Shown here: piece after piece, positions 1-7,629 of the stretch | How positions within the stretch are numbered: position 1 is the first letter of the stretch | Layout: the number at the start of each line of letters is the position of its first letter | From: Fictibacillus sp. BK138 | GTDB taxonomy: Bacteria > Bacillota > Bacilli > Bacillales > Fictibacillaceae | Reading direction: 5' to 3' | Length of the DNA stretch: 64,000 nt | Assembly (NCBI RefSeq): GCF_004216955.1 | Contig: NZ_SGXL01000001.1 | Location: 3,044,061-3,108,060 of the forward strand | Program-made: the position numbers and the translations under genes | The notes under the pieces: generated by a model | Database searches by the model: none | What the model was told of the DNA's origin: nothing | Seen by the model: the letters and a program-made list of their open reading frames with translations, nothing else

Positions 1-16
1 AAAATCTTCAGTGAAT

Positions 17-151
17 AGTTAATTGAAGCGTAAGGACGAGACTCCAGCAGGATGAGTGGGACAGGTGAGACCATTCCCATTGACGCACAGCGGCGAATGC
101 GCTAACCGCACACTCTGCGGAAAGGGAGTCCTGAAGCGGAAATTAACCTCT
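17..151 (+). repeat. Interspersed palindromic repeat, copy 1 (degenerate)
   Basis: This is a diverged copy of the ~135-bp element seen also near 8.6, 12.3, 34.1, 47.9 and 61.2 kb. It keeps the order GAGACTCC, GGGACAGGTGAGAC, CCGCAC, CTGCGGAAA and GCGGAAATTAAC, but its central hairpin has decayed. It lies downstream of the DNA glycosylase gene and codes for nothing. Confidence 0.75.
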
Positions 152-183
152 TTCAAAGACTGCAAAGTATACGAAAACAGCTT

Positions 184-1107
184 TTATGTATGATCAACAA
201 CCTCTGGCGTTTGATTCAAGCTTTCCCATAAATAATAGGTTATGTAGGTTCTCCATGGTTTCCAATCTTCAGCTAACTGTCTCACTTCATCTTCAGACGG
301 CTGATTTTCAAGATTCCAGACGTTACGAACAGCATTCCTTAAACCGATGTCTGCTGCAGGAAGAATGTCTGGTCTCCCCATTCCGAAGATCAACAGACAC
401 TCGATCGTCCACTTCCCTATCCCTCTGATTGGAAGCAGGATCTTAAAAATTTCCTCATCCGATTTATTCCACAAAGCTTCTAAATCCAGTTTGCCATCAG
501 TTATCATTCGTGCAAGGTCTATAATATATTCTGCTTTCCGCTGGCTGAACTGAAGCTCGCGCATATCGTCATAAGTTAATTTCGCCGTACTTTCAGGAGA
601 AGGAAAGATTTGAAAGACATTCCCTTCTACTTCTATCTCTTTCCCTGCAAGTTTGATCAGCCGTTCTGTTAATGTACCTGCAAACGTTAAGTTTACCTGC
701 TGGCCGATTATAATTTTAATTATCGCTTCAAAAAGATCGGTTTCGGTTAAAAGCTTCAAGCCCTTAAAACGGTTAAGCACTGAACCTAATTCATGGTGCC
801 CAGAAAAATGTTCATATAGTGGTGAAAGGTCTAATTCTGTAGAGAACAGCTGTTGAATTTTCATCTTTGCATTTGATTCTGAAACTTTTCCGTCTATCGG
901 TATGACCTGACAAGAAAGAAGCGGTTTCTCAAGAGAACCTTCTGATTTGATTTTTAAATAGCAAGATACATTTTCGATATGTACAATTTTTTCATACTGC
1001 GTAAAATCCTCAGAGAGTTTTAACACATGCGTCTTTCCCGTGACTGTTAAACGCTTCATCATTTTTTGAAAATCAAATGGCGGCTTAGGTGAAATCGTAA
1101 AATTCAT
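184..1107 (-). CDS. DNA-3-methyladenine glycosylase, AlkA/HhH-GPD type
   Basis: Base-excision repair glycosylase that removes alkylated purines from DNA. The C-terminal half carries a helix-hairpin-helix signature (LPIRGIGKWTIE) followed by a GPD-type loop with the presumed catalytic aspartate in LPAADIGLRNAV, about residue 253. The N-terminal ~100 residues match the AlkA_N-like portion in position. At about 307 residues it has normal family length. An ATG at 1119 abuts the GAGGAG sequence with no spacer, whereas the ATG at 1107 has GGAG six bases upstream, so 1107 is chosen. It lies 32 bp downstream of the small membrane-protein gene and may be cotranscribed with it. A narrower substrate than AlkA cannot be excluded. 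Confidence 0.88.
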   Translation of the reverse strand: MNFTISPKPPFDFQKMMKRLTVTGKTHVLKLSEDFTQYEKIVHIENVSCYLKIKSEGSLEKPLLSCQVIPIDGKVSESNAKMKIQQLFSTELDLSPLYEHFSGHHELGSVLNRFKGLKLLTETDLFEAIIKIIIGQQVNLTFAGTLTERLIKLAGKEIEVEGNVFQIFPSPESTAKLTYDDMRELQFSQRKAEYIIDLARMITDGKLDLEALWNKSDEEIFKILLPIRGIGKWTIECLLIFGMGRPDILPAADIGLRNAVRNVWNLENQPSEDEVRQLAEDWKPWRTYITYYLWESLNQTPEVVDHT

Positions 1108-1139
1108 ACTTCTCTCCATCTCCTCTAAGACTTTCTAGG

Positions 1140-1334
1140 CTATTTGTTTGTATCTTCTTGTTCTCTTTGATCCGATCCCGTTTTTTCATTACTATCTTTT
1201 AAATAAGGGTTATCTTCGAGTTTGTCTACCGTATGTTTGTATGAATAACCTTTTGTTATCGCAGCTGCAAATATAATGATTACAAACACGATGATCACGA
1301 GTGAAATAAGTATTGAAATCGTTAGCGTGCTCAT
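1140..1334 (-). CDS. Small membrane protein, YtzI-like
   Basis: A 64-residue protein with one N-terminal hydrophobic helix (about residues 3-26) followed by the short motif ITKGYSYKHTVD and an acidic, hydrophilic tail. The helix-KGYsYKHT arrangement is what I recall of the YtzI family of Bacillus, a group without a known function. The start has AAAGGAG about six bases upstream. The gene sits immediately upstream of the glycosylase gene on the same strand. The family assignment is from memory of short proteins and is therefore moderate. Confidence 0.7.
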   Translation of the reverse strand: MSTLTISILISLVIIVFVIIIFAAAITKGYSYKHTVDKLEDNPYLKDSNEKTGSDQREQEDTNK

Positions 1335-1389
1335 GAGTGCTCCTTTTTCAAATAATTGACTTAATACTTGTATGATAGCATATTCTGCT

Positions 1390-1433
1390 AAAAAAAAAGC
1401 AGCCTAAGCCATGGAGATGACTATAGACTGCTT
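1390..1433 (-). terminator. Rho-independent terminator of the nitroreductase gene
   Basis: On the minus strand AGCAG pairs with CTGCT around a long loop and is followed by nine Ts. The stem is short, so strength is uncertain. Confidence 0.5.
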
Positions 1434-1440
1434 GTAGGTT

Positions 1441-2052
1441 TTAAAGTTTTTCTTCGTATTTTTCATGCATGATTAAACGGTTAACATCAAATCGTTCTGT
1501 AGGTTTCGCTGGTCCGTCTGCGTAACCTAAGGTGATCATCATTACAGGAATGAATCGTTCAGGAATACCCAGTGCAGGCAAGATGGCTTCGTGATCAAAC
1601 CCTGTCATCGGACATGAATCAATGCCTAGCGCTTTTGCCGCGAGCATAAGCTGCATCGCTCCAAGTGAAGCGTTCTTAAGAGCTTCTCTCTCCCCTAATG
1701 GACGGCCTTGGGAATAGGCGCTTTTAATATTCTTAAGCAAGATGTTTCGCGCTTCTTCAGGTGCTTTTTCAAATACTTCTGAAGCCACTTTATCCGCTTC
1801 CGTGTCGCCTAGGACGATTACAACTGCCGATGCATCAAGAACATGCTTCTGATTGTAGGCAATCGGAAACAATTTTTCTTTCTGTTCTTGAGAAGTTACA
1901 ACAATAAAGCGCCAGTGCTGAAGATTCCATGCAGATGGAGCTTTCCCTGCCATCTCTAAAATTTTATGAATAGTCTCGTTAGGGATCTCTTTATCCTTTT
2001 GATAAAGTCTAACGGATGCTCTTTCTTCCATAACTTTAAATGTTTCGTTCAT
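1441..2052 (-). CDS. Nitroreductase family protein, YodC-like
   Basis: FMN-dependent NAD(P)H oxidoreductase of the nitroreductase fold. The N-terminal RASVRLYQKDKEIP and APSAWNLQHWRF segments are the usual FMN-phosphate-binding arginine/serine region, and the C-terminal GYAD segment near residue 175 closes the flavin site. Its 203 residues equal the family norm and the sequence resembles B. subtilis YodC. The start is preceded by GGAGTGGAGAAAGA. It lies next to a quinone/azo reductase on the same strand but a terminator separates the two, so the pairing suggests a shared electrophile theme rather than one operon. Confidence 0.88.
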   Translation of the reverse strand: MNETFKVMEERASVRLYQKDKEIPNETIHKILEMAGKAPSAWNLQHWRFIVVTSQEQKEKLFPIAYNQKHVLDASAVVIVLGDTEADKVASEVFEKAPEEARNILLKNIKSAYSQGRPLGEREALKNASLGAMQLMLAAKALGIDSCPMTGFDHEAILPALGIPERFIPVMMITLGYADGPAKPTERFDVNRLIMHEKYEEKL

Positions 2053-2075
2053 TCTTTCTCCACTCCCTTAAAACA

Positions 2076-2108
2076 ATAAAAGGTGTCTAAATTTCAGACA
2101 CCTTTTTA
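2076..2108. terminator. Bidirectional-looking terminator hairpin
   Basis: AAAAGGTGTCT and AGACACCTTTTT form a perfect 11-bp stem with a 7-base loop. It lies between the end of the azoreductase gene and the start of the nitroreductase gene, so it mainly ends the azoreductase transcript. Confidence 0.85.
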
Positions 2109-2147
2109 TATAATTCCTCTTAGAACGGTTCGTTATCAGTGTAAAAT

Positions 2148-2792
2148 TTATGCGTTTCTTTTAGCAGATGCTAATTCTTTTGCTAATTCTGATGCAGTCT
2201 CTCTAGCCGCATCAAGAATATCTTCAGCACGATCTGGTGCTGCTGCCATTCCTTCTGTGTATACATGATGGTAATCTGTGATTCCGATAAATGCCATTAC
2301 CCCTTGAAGGTAGCCATTTGTAAATTCAAAGCTTTGAGCAGGTCCTTCAGAATATACTCCGCCTCGAGATTGAATGTGTACAGCCGTCTTTTCACCAAGG
2401 AGTCCTTGCGGGCCGTTTTCTGTGTATTTAAATGTCTTTCCAGCCATTACAACGTTATCGATATATGCCTTAAGCATTGGCGGATAGCTCAAGTTCCACA
2501 TAGGGGTGTTGAAAACGTACATATCAGCTGAAAGGAATTGCTCTAAAATCTCACTCATTCGAGCCGTTTTTTCTACTTGTGATGGAGATAGCTCAAGACC
2601 AGCAGCTAACTTACCCCAAGCGTCTAAAACATCTGCATCGATTAACGGAATATTTTCTTCATAAAGATTAACTGTTTCAATTTCAACCTTTTCATTTTGA
2701 TTAGAAAGTTCATTTAAAAAATGACGCCCTAAGCGAAGTCCGAATGATTGATCTAATGGTTTTGGATTTGAATTGATGTAAAGTACTTTCAT
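2148..2792 (-). CDS. azoR: FMN-dependent NADH:azoreductase
   Basis: Cytosolic flavodoxin-like reductase of azo dyes and quinones, protecting against electrophile stress. The N-terminal YINSNPKPLDQSFGLRLG corresponds to the flavin-phosphate loop and the middle MWNLSYPPMLKAYIDNV is the characteristic AzoR/NQO core motif. Its 214 residues match the family. AAAGGAG precedes the ATG. A strong promoter with a putative operator overlapping the transcription start lies upstream, suggesting inducible expression. It is followed by a clean terminator and is probably monocistronic. Confidence 0.92.
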   Translation of the reverse strand: MKVLYINSNPKPLDQSFGLRLGRHFLNELSNQNEKVEIETVNLYEENIPLIDADVLDAWGKLAAGLELSPSQVEKTARMSEILEQFLSADMYVFNTPMWNLSYPPMLKAYIDNVVMAGKTFKYTENGPQGLLGEKTAVHIQSRGGVYSEGPAQSFEFTNGYLQGVMAFIGITDYHHVYTEGMAAAPDRAEDILDAARETASELAKELASAKRNA

Positions 2793-2851
2793 AAGTAGTT
2801 CTCTCCTTTGAGTTAAATGCTTTATTTGTATTTAAAGTAAACGTTCAGAAG

Positions 2852-2913
2852 TTAACTTCCCTTTAGTAAGTTAATTCTTTTTATATCTTAAAAGCTTTAC
2901 TTACTTTTGTCAA
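2852..2913 (-). promoter_or_regulatory. azoR promoter with inverted-repeat operator
   Basis: On the minus strand TTGACA (2908-2913) and TAAGAT (2885-2890) are separated by 17 bp. Just downstream, TTAACTT (2852-2858) and AAGTTAA (2868-2874) form a 7-bp inverted repeat with a 9-bp spacer at the expected transcription start. This is the usual place for a repressor of the MarR or HxlR type; the regulator itself is not identified. Confidence 0.65.
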
Positions 2914-2963
2914 GCGATGAACTTTTATTTATTATCAAAACCTTAGTTAGTAATAAATTCCAA

Positions 2964-2998
2964 TAAAAAACGCTCTCCAGTTTTAAACCAGAGAGCGA
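2964..2998 (-). terminator. Rho-independent terminator of the DJ-1-like gene
   Basis: CGCTCTC and GAGAGCG form a 7-bp stem and the minus-strand transcript continues into six Ts. Confidence 0.85.
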
Positions 2999-3012
2999 AA
3001 AGGGGAGCATAG

Positions 3013-3579
3013 TTAAAAAGAGCTTGTACCTTTAAAAAAGTTATATTCTTCGAGGCCGTCAAAGCATTGCAGGCGGTCCCCTATTGTTAATCCAAAGTCA
3101 ATATAAGCATGACTTTTAGCAGTTAATAAGTTTTTGTCTTCTACGATCTGTTTAGATACATAAGTCCCATTCAGCCAGTTTGACGTTTTTGCAAATTCTT
3201 CTTCACGTAACGAAACCGTATACGATCTTTCGTTAAGGATGCCAGCCCTTCCTAAAATGGCAGCTCCGTTACCGATCGCTGCTATCTTGATTCCCTCGCG
3301 ATCAAATACTTGCAGAAGGTGAAGAAGTCTTGGATTACCTTGAGTAAAAGCTTGTTTTCCTCCAGGGATAATCAGCATCTCATAATCCATAGGACTTATA
3401 TTTTTCATTTTGATCGTTGGCTGCATCATTAATCCGCATTCACTAGTAACTGTACCTGGTAAAAGCGAAAAAGGGAGCACTTCGTATTTCTTACCTATAA
3501 TAGATAAAGTTGTCATGATCTCCACTTCTCTAAATTGCGGATATAAATAGACAAGTACTTTCTTTTTCACACCATTCAC
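3013..3579 (-). CDS. DJ-1/PfpI family protein lacking the nucleophilic cysteine
   Basis: A class-I glutamine-amidotransferase-like (DJ-1/PfpI) protein of 188 residues. The conserved parts are the N-terminal VLVYLYPQFREVEI strand with its acidic residue, and LIIPGGKQAF. At the nucleophile elbow the usual AxxC-x-G reads IAAIGNGAAILGRAGIL, so glycine stands where the catalytic or redox-sensing cysteine is expected. The only two cysteines are elsewhere. The protein is therefore unlikely to act as a typical deglycase or protease and may be a binding or sensor variant. The ATG has AGGAAC upstream; a GTG nine bases downstream is an alternative start. Confidence 0.8.
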   Translation of the reverse strand: MNGVKKKVLVYLYPQFREVEIMTTLSIIGKKYEVLPFSLLPGTVTSECGLMMQPTIKMKNISPMDYEMLIIPGGKQAFTQGNPRLLHLLQVFDREGIKIAAIGNGAAILGRAGILNERSYTVSLREEEFAKTSNWLNGTYVSKQIVEDKNLLTAKSHAYIDFGLTIGDRLQCFDGLEEYNFFKGTSSF

Positions 3580-3751
3580 CCGTTCCTGTTACCATTTTCC
3601 CCGTCTTTCGTTTGAAAGTGGGTGTAATCTTATTTTAACAGGGAGTGGGCTAGCTTTGTATTGGGAAAATTGAAGGAGAACATGTGCTTTCTTTTTAGTA
3701 TAAAACAAGCAGTTTTCCCAACTTATGATGGTATAAAGTCTCCGGAAACCA

Positions 3752-4996
3752 TCAATTCGCTTCATAAAGAACATCTGAATGTCTGTTTGCATGCAATACT
3801 TTTCGGTTAGTAAATGCAATGAAAAATGAAAGTAAAAACATAGCACTGACGAGCATGTAAGTCGGGCGAATCCCGTACTCCTCAGCAAACCAGCCTAAAA
3901 CTAGAGTCGCGATTCCGAATGTACCATATACAAGTGTTCCATGTGACGCATATACTTTAGCGAGCTGTTTATCTCTATACGTTTGCTGAATGAGCGTATT
4001 TTGCGAAACATCCCGAGCCATCTGAGGAAATCCGAAAATAAACGATACCAACAATGCTGCCCATGCAGATGAAGTGAGCCCAAACCATACATTTAAACCA
4101 AGCAAACATAAGGTCGAAATCATTATAACCGCTCCTAAATGCGGTTCCATTCTTTTCGAGAATCTGTAGACAACAATACCCGCAACCATCATACCTGCAA
4201 AAAACGCAGCATTAATATATCCCCACCACTCTTCGCCTTTACCAATAGCTGTATCCACATACACATATAAAATAGCTGCGATCCATACCCCATGACCAAA
4301 ATTCTCTAATACATCCATTAAAGTAAGTGTTCTCAGCTTTTTTGATCGGAAAATAAGATGCCAGCCTTCACGAATGGTGTTCCATTTAGAGTTACTATTT
4401 TGTTCCTTGTTCACTTCTTTTTCTTTAATTTGTATTTGGGCCGTTAAAACAGAAGAGATAAAAAACAGTCCAAACGTTAGCCATAGCATATTCTGTTCTC
4501 CCCAGACCACTAGTAGAATACTTCCCAACGGCCAAGAAAGCAGCATCGATGTCTGATTTGTAATACTAATGAAACTGTTTGCTTTTACAAGCTCTTCTTC
4601 TTTAACCAAGTCCGGAATCATAGAACGGCGTGCTGGACTTCCGATTCCTTCAAGCACTGAGATAATGATTATTAATATGTATAAAAGGCTATAAGTAAAT
4701 GGTGTATCTATTCCATAGCTGGCTAGAAAACATAGTAACAGCAAAAGGATAGTCTTAGCGGCTAATGTTACAATCAGCAATGCAGATCTTCTATACTTTT
4801 CTATGAATAGCGGAGCAATAAACCCTGACACCAATAAGGACATCGTTTTCGCAAAAGGAATCAATGCCATATGCAGAACAGATCCCGTTTCTTTATAGAC
4901 AAGAGTAATCAAACAGATGATATAAAGAATATCCCCTAAATTCCCTAATGCTTGACCGCTCCATAAAAAATGAAATGAACGTTTTGCTTTAATCAC
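3752..4996 (-). CDS. Major facilitator superfamily transporter
   Basis: An inner-membrane secondary transporter of 414 residues with about 12 hydrophobic segments in two halves joined by a charged loop near residues 190-215 (QIKEKEVNKEQ). ARRSMIPDLVKEEELVKANSF is typical of the MFS_3 group that includes EntS- and macrolide-efflux-like exporters. The start is GTG, with AAGGATGGTG seven bases upstream; no in-frame ATG fits better. The substrate cannot be read from the sequence. The DJ-1-like gene follows on the same strand about 170 bp later. Confidence 0.85.
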   Translation of the reverse strand: MIKAKRSFHFLWSGQALGNLGDILYIICLITLVYKETGSVLHMALIPFAKTMSLLVSGFIAPLFIEKYRRSALLIVTLAAKTILLLLLCFLASYGIDTPFTYSLLYILIIIISVLEGIGSPARRSMIPDLVKEEELVKANSFISITNQTSMLLSWPLGSILLVVWGEQNMLWLTFGLFFISSVLTAQIQIKEKEVNKEQNSNSKWNTIREGWHLIFRSKKLRTLTLMDVLENFGHGVWIAAILYVYVDTAIGKGEEWWGYINAAFFAGMMVAGIVVYRFSKRMEPHLGAVIMISTLCLLGLNVWFGLTSSAWAALLVSFIFGFPQMARDVSQNTLIQQTYRDKQLAKVYASHGTLVYGTFGIATLVLGWFAEEYGIRPTYMLVSAMFLLSFFIAFTNRKVLHANRHSDVLYEAN

Positions 4997-5063
4997 TGAT
5001 GGGCACCATCCTTATTATGGTAATAGCTTATTTAATAATAGCATACGAAAAATGGGGATGTTG

Positions 5064-5361
5064 TAATAACCGATCGTAAATCTCAATAACCGGTAGTAAA
5101 TCTAATTAACCGCTCGTAAATCTCAATAACCGCTCGTAATTCTTGATAACCGCTCGTAATTCTTAATAACCGCTCGTAAATCTCAATAACCGCTCGTAAA
5201 TCTCAATAACCGCTCGTAAATCTTAATAACCGCTCGTAATTCTTAATAACCGCTCGTAATTCTTAATAACCGCTCGTAATTCTTAATAACCGCTCGTAAT
5301 TCTTAATAACCGCTCGTAAATCTTAATAGCCGCTCGTAAATCTCAATAACCACTCTTCCAG
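5064..5361. repeat. Tandem array of an exact 20-bp unit (family I, 15 units)
   Basis: Fifteen consecutive copies of AATAACCGCTCGTAAATCTC, each exactly 20 bp with no length change; the cg of successive units falls at 5071, 5091, 5111 and so on to 5331, with a decayed last unit at 5351. The first two and last units are the most diverged. AAATCTC/AATTCTT alternation is the main internal variation. It lies between the MFS promoter side and the terminator of the next minus-strand gene. The same unit recurs at 53.5 kb. Confidence 0.95.
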
Positions 5362-5384
5362 CAAGTAAAAATCTTGCTGGATAA

Positions 5385-5418
5385 GCAAAAGAACTGACCC
5401 ACAATCCTCGTAGGTCAG
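5385..5418 (-). terminator. Terminator of the 70-residue protein gene
   Basis: CTGACC (5394-5399) and GGTCAG (5413-5418) form the stem and the minus-strand transcript continues into TTCTTTTG. A second perfect 8-bp hairpin, CCAGCAAG/CTTGCTGG, lies just beyond at 5358-5380. Confidence 0.6.
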
Positions 5419-5431
5419 CCCTAAATCCCGC

Positions 5432-5644
5432 TTATTTATGCCCTTTTCCTTTTGTAAGATGGCATGCAACACCTTTTCCTAGTGCTCCTGGTTTTGACAT
5501 TCGTTCTATATAGTCCAGACCTCTTGCACATTGGGTTTTGCAGGCAATGCACGTTTCACTTGTAACCATCTTTAGTGTGTGCTGATATTTATTAAATGAG
5601 CTATCATATTTATTAACTTTCTTTTTCGTATTTTTTTTCGCCAT
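5432..5644 (-). CDS. Conserved small Cys-containing protein of unknown function
   Basis: A 70-residue basic protein. The lysine-rich N-terminus (AKKNTKKKVNKY) is followed by ETCIACKTQCARGLDYIERM and PGALGKGVACHL, giving a CxxCxxxC cluster plus one more cysteine and a histidine. That spacing could bind zinc or another metal, but I do not know a characterised homologue. GGGGGAGGG lies upstream of the ATG and a hairpin lies downstream, so it is very likely a real monocistronic gene. Confidence 0.75.
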   Translation of the reverse strand: MAKKNTKKKVNKYDSSFNKYQHTLKMVTSETCIACKTQCARGLDYIERMSKPGALGKGVACHLTKGKGHK

Positions 5645-5712
5645 TATTAAGCCCTCCCCCTGAATCCTAAATCATTGTATGTAGGAGGGTGGGCTTTTGA
5701 CATAAACAAAAT

Positions 5713-5740
5713 AAAAAAAACTACCCGATGTACAGGTAGT
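5713..5740 (-). terminator. Terminator overlapping the 3' end of the 74-residue protein gene
   Basis: On the minus strand ACTACC and GGTAGT form the stem, followed by eight Ts. The stem includes the last codons and the stop codon. Confidence 0.8.
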
Positions 5741-5945
5741 CCTCGTCAAATTCCAGCTTAAAATCTACAGCGTTATGGACAGCAAGCGAATAAATATAAT
5801 CACTGTCAAACTTATCGTAGGACAGCAAAAACTCATGCAATGGCATATTGTACTTGTTCCATACCACTTCCATGAGCCACTTCCGGCTGATCTCAAAATA
5901 CTCGCCATTATAGCGGTTAACCTTAATGGTATTGCCTACATACAT
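5721..5945 (-). CDS. Small protein of unknown function
   Basis: A 74-residue acidic protein rich in Tyr, Phe and Trp (RYNGEYFEISRKWLMEVVWNKYNM and a DEDYLYIG C-terminus), with no membrane segment or cysteine. I recognise no family. The start is placed at the ATG at 5945, with GGGAG eight bases upstream; a GTG three codons earlier overlaps the ribosome binding site and is less likely. A promoter upstream and a terminator at the stop codon frame it as a single-gene unit. Confidence 0.7.
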   Translation of the reverse strand: MYVGNTIKVNRYNGEYFEISRKWLMEVVWNKYNMPLHEFLLSYDKFDSDYIYSLAVHNAVDFKLEFDEDYLYIG

Positions 5946-6004
5946 CCATAACACTCCCTTTCAAAGAGGTTAATTATGCATTAGGTCTACACGGTTGTAC
6001 CTTC

Positions 6005-6032
6005 ATTATAAGTCTTTTGTCAGAAAAGTCAA
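6005..6032 (-). promoter_or_regulatory. Sigma-A promoter for the 74-residue protein gene
   Basis: Minus strand TTGACT (6027-6032) and TATAAT (6005-6010) with a 16-bp spacer, about 60 bp upstream of the start codon. Confidence 0.7.
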
Positions 6033-6217
6033 AATTTTTTTATGTGTCTTCACCGGGTAGATATACGTCTTGTGCAAATAGTGGAAACCCTTTTTACTGC
6101 TTTACTGGGAAGACTACAAATAGAATAAAAAAAGTAATAATATTTTTTAAAAATACGCCTCAATTCCTATGACAAAACAACCATATTATGGTAATGTCTA
6201 AAAGGTATATTAAAAAC

Positions 6218-6242
6218 GTGTAAAACATTGTTAATCGGGTAT
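6218..6242 (+). promoter_or_regulatory. Probable sigma-B promoter for the PAP2 gene
   Basis: GTGTAA (6218-6223) and GGGTAT (6237-6242) are separated by 13 bp. This matches the general stress sigma-B consensus GTTTAA/GGGTAT at 11 of 12 positions. The expected start lies about 35 bp upstream of the TTG start codon. Confidence 0.6.
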
Positions 6243-6283
6243 AGAATTAAAAGCTGATGATATAGACAAAGGAGTAGTTCGTA

Positions 6284-6949
6284 TTGCGTATCATAAAAGA
6301 AAATATTTTAGCATTATGTCTTCTCCTCTCTATCCCTTTGCTAAATATCATCTATCAGGTGCTAAATCACGGGGAACGTGGAGCGAGACAACTTATTACA
6401 GCAGTTGATCATCAAATACCTTTTGTAGAAATTTTTGTAGTACCGTATGTGTTATGGTATGCGTTTATCTTTTTAATGTTTGTTTACTTCTGTATATACG
6501 ACAGAGCTATTTATTACCGGACATTATTGAGTTTCTGTGTAGGCATGCTGGTTTGCTACGTTATTTATTTCTTTTTCCAAACGACAGTTCCCCGTCCAGA
6601 ACTTATGGGAAATGGGATATTAACGAGTATGGTCAAATATGTATATGGAGCGGATCAACCTTTTAACTGTTTCCCAAGCATTCACGTATTAAGCAGTTAT
6701 TTAATGATTTTGGGCATACGCCACAGCAAACTTTGGACCATTCGAAAAGATATTATCGTCTCAACCATCGCATACAGTATTATTCTTTCGACTCTTTTTG
6801 TTAAACAGCACGTTGTATTGGATGTAGTGGCTGGTGTGTTATTAGGAAGCTTGTTATTCAAGCTGTTCTATTACCTGGAAGCTGAAACAGTGGTTAACTT
6901 TTTTAAACGCATGTTTAAAACCAAACTTCAGAGCACGGAAAAAAGTTAA
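6284..6949 (+). CDS. PAP2-family membrane phosphatase
   Basis: An integral membrane protein of 221 residues with about six hydrophobic segments and the PAP2/phosphatidic-acid-phosphatase motifs in the PAP2_3 layout: PRPELM, then NCFPSIHVLSS with the catalytic-type histidine, then KQHVVLDVVAG with the second histidine. It would dephosphorylate a lipid phosphate or act as a lipid phosphotransferase; the substrate is not visible. The start is TTG, with AAGGAG 10 bases upstream. The putative sigma-B promoter upstream would make it a stress-response gene. A terminator follows. Confidence 0.85.
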   Translation: MRIIKENILALCLLLSIPLLNIIYQVLNHGERGARQLITAVDHQIPFVEIFVVPYVLWYAFIFLMFVYFCIYDRAIYYRTLLSFCVGMLVCYVIYFFFQTTVPRPELMGNGILTSMVKYVYGADQPFNCFPSIHVLSSYLMILGIRHSKLWTIRKDIIVSTIAYSIILSTLFVKQHVVLDVVAGVLLGSLLFKLFYYLEAETVVNFFKRMFKTKLQSTEKS

Positions 6950-6956
6950 TTCAAAA

Positions 6957-6992
6957 AAGGAACTGCAGCTCGTTTGCGGTTCTTTTTTTTTT
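6957..6992 (+). terminator. Terminator of the PAP2 gene
   Basis: GGAACTGCA pairs with TGCGGTTC, followed by ten Ts. Confidence 0.85.
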
Positions 6993-7073
6993 GCGGAAAA
7001 ATACGTATTTTATTTAGTTATGCATAACAAGTAAAAATAAAAAATAGAAATAGAGTGGGAAGGAGTGATAACC

Positions 7074-7532
7074 ATGAGTAATAATCAAAAGGAAACCGAA
7101 GATCAGATACGCGCTCAAAACATGCATCAAACTTGTCAGCATCATATGTTTTACCATGTAATTGTTAAGACCAACGATGGACAGCAAACAGAAGGAATTA
7201 TCACGGATTTAGACAAGAAGAATGTGTATATGCTTGTTCCGCAGGACATGATGCCTGCAGATGAGCAAGAAAGTCCACAATCAGGACCAGGACAAGGAAC
7301 TGGACAGCAAGCTGCCGGACCTCAGCAGACTATGCAGCAGCAAGGAACTCAACAGCAAAATCAGCGTCAATGGTATGGAAGACCGAGGTATAGGAGATTT
7401 TATCGTCAGATTTTTCCGCTGGCAACACTTGCAGCTCTATCACTTTATCCTTACTATCCGCCTTATCCATACCCACCGTATCCATACCCGTACTATCCTT
7501 ACCCCTATTCATATCCATATCCCTATTATTAA
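7074..7532 (+). CDS. Tyr/Pro-rich-tailed protein, possibly spore surface related
   Basis: A 152-residue protein in three parts: an N-terminal globular segment with a short beta-like sequence (HVIVKTNDGQQTEGIITDLDKKNVYMLVP), a Gln/Gly-rich linker near residues 65-100, and a C-terminal tail made almost only of Tyr, Pro and Ser. Such Tyr/Pro tails occur in spore coat and exosporium proteins of Bacillaceae; that role is inference from composition. ATG at 7074 is chosen because GGAAGGAG stands eight bases upstream; the GTG at 7065 overlaps this site. A perfect hairpin terminator follows. Confidence 0.75.
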   Translation: MSNNQKETEDQIRAQNMHQTCQHHMFYHVIVKTNDGQQTEGIITDLDKKNVYMLVPQDMMPADEQESPQSGPGQGTGQQAAGPQQTMQQQGTQQQNQRQWYGRPRYRRFYRQIFPLATLAALSLYPYYPPYPYPPYPYPYYPYPYSYPYPYY

Positions 7533-7536
7533 AAAT

Positions 7537-7567
7537 GACCGCCTGAACATTCAGGCGGATTTTTTTA
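7537..7567 (+). terminator. Terminator of the Tyr/Pro-rich protein gene
   Basis: CCGCCTGA and TCAGGCGG form a perfect stem around a 4-base loop, then a run of Ts. Confidence 0.92.
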
Positions 7568-7629
7568 TGATTTCGTAAACGAATAATCGGGAAGAGTATT
7601 ATAGTCGTAAATTTTAAGGAGGTAATATT

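Noticed and set aside
3589-3888. 99-residue frame on the minus strand
   Set aside because: It overlaps the C-terminus of the MFS gene in another frame and shows no family features or ribosome binding site.
5064-5361. Interpretation of the 20-bp array as a CRISPR
   Set aside because: The repeats are directly abutting with no unique spacers, and no cas genes are present.
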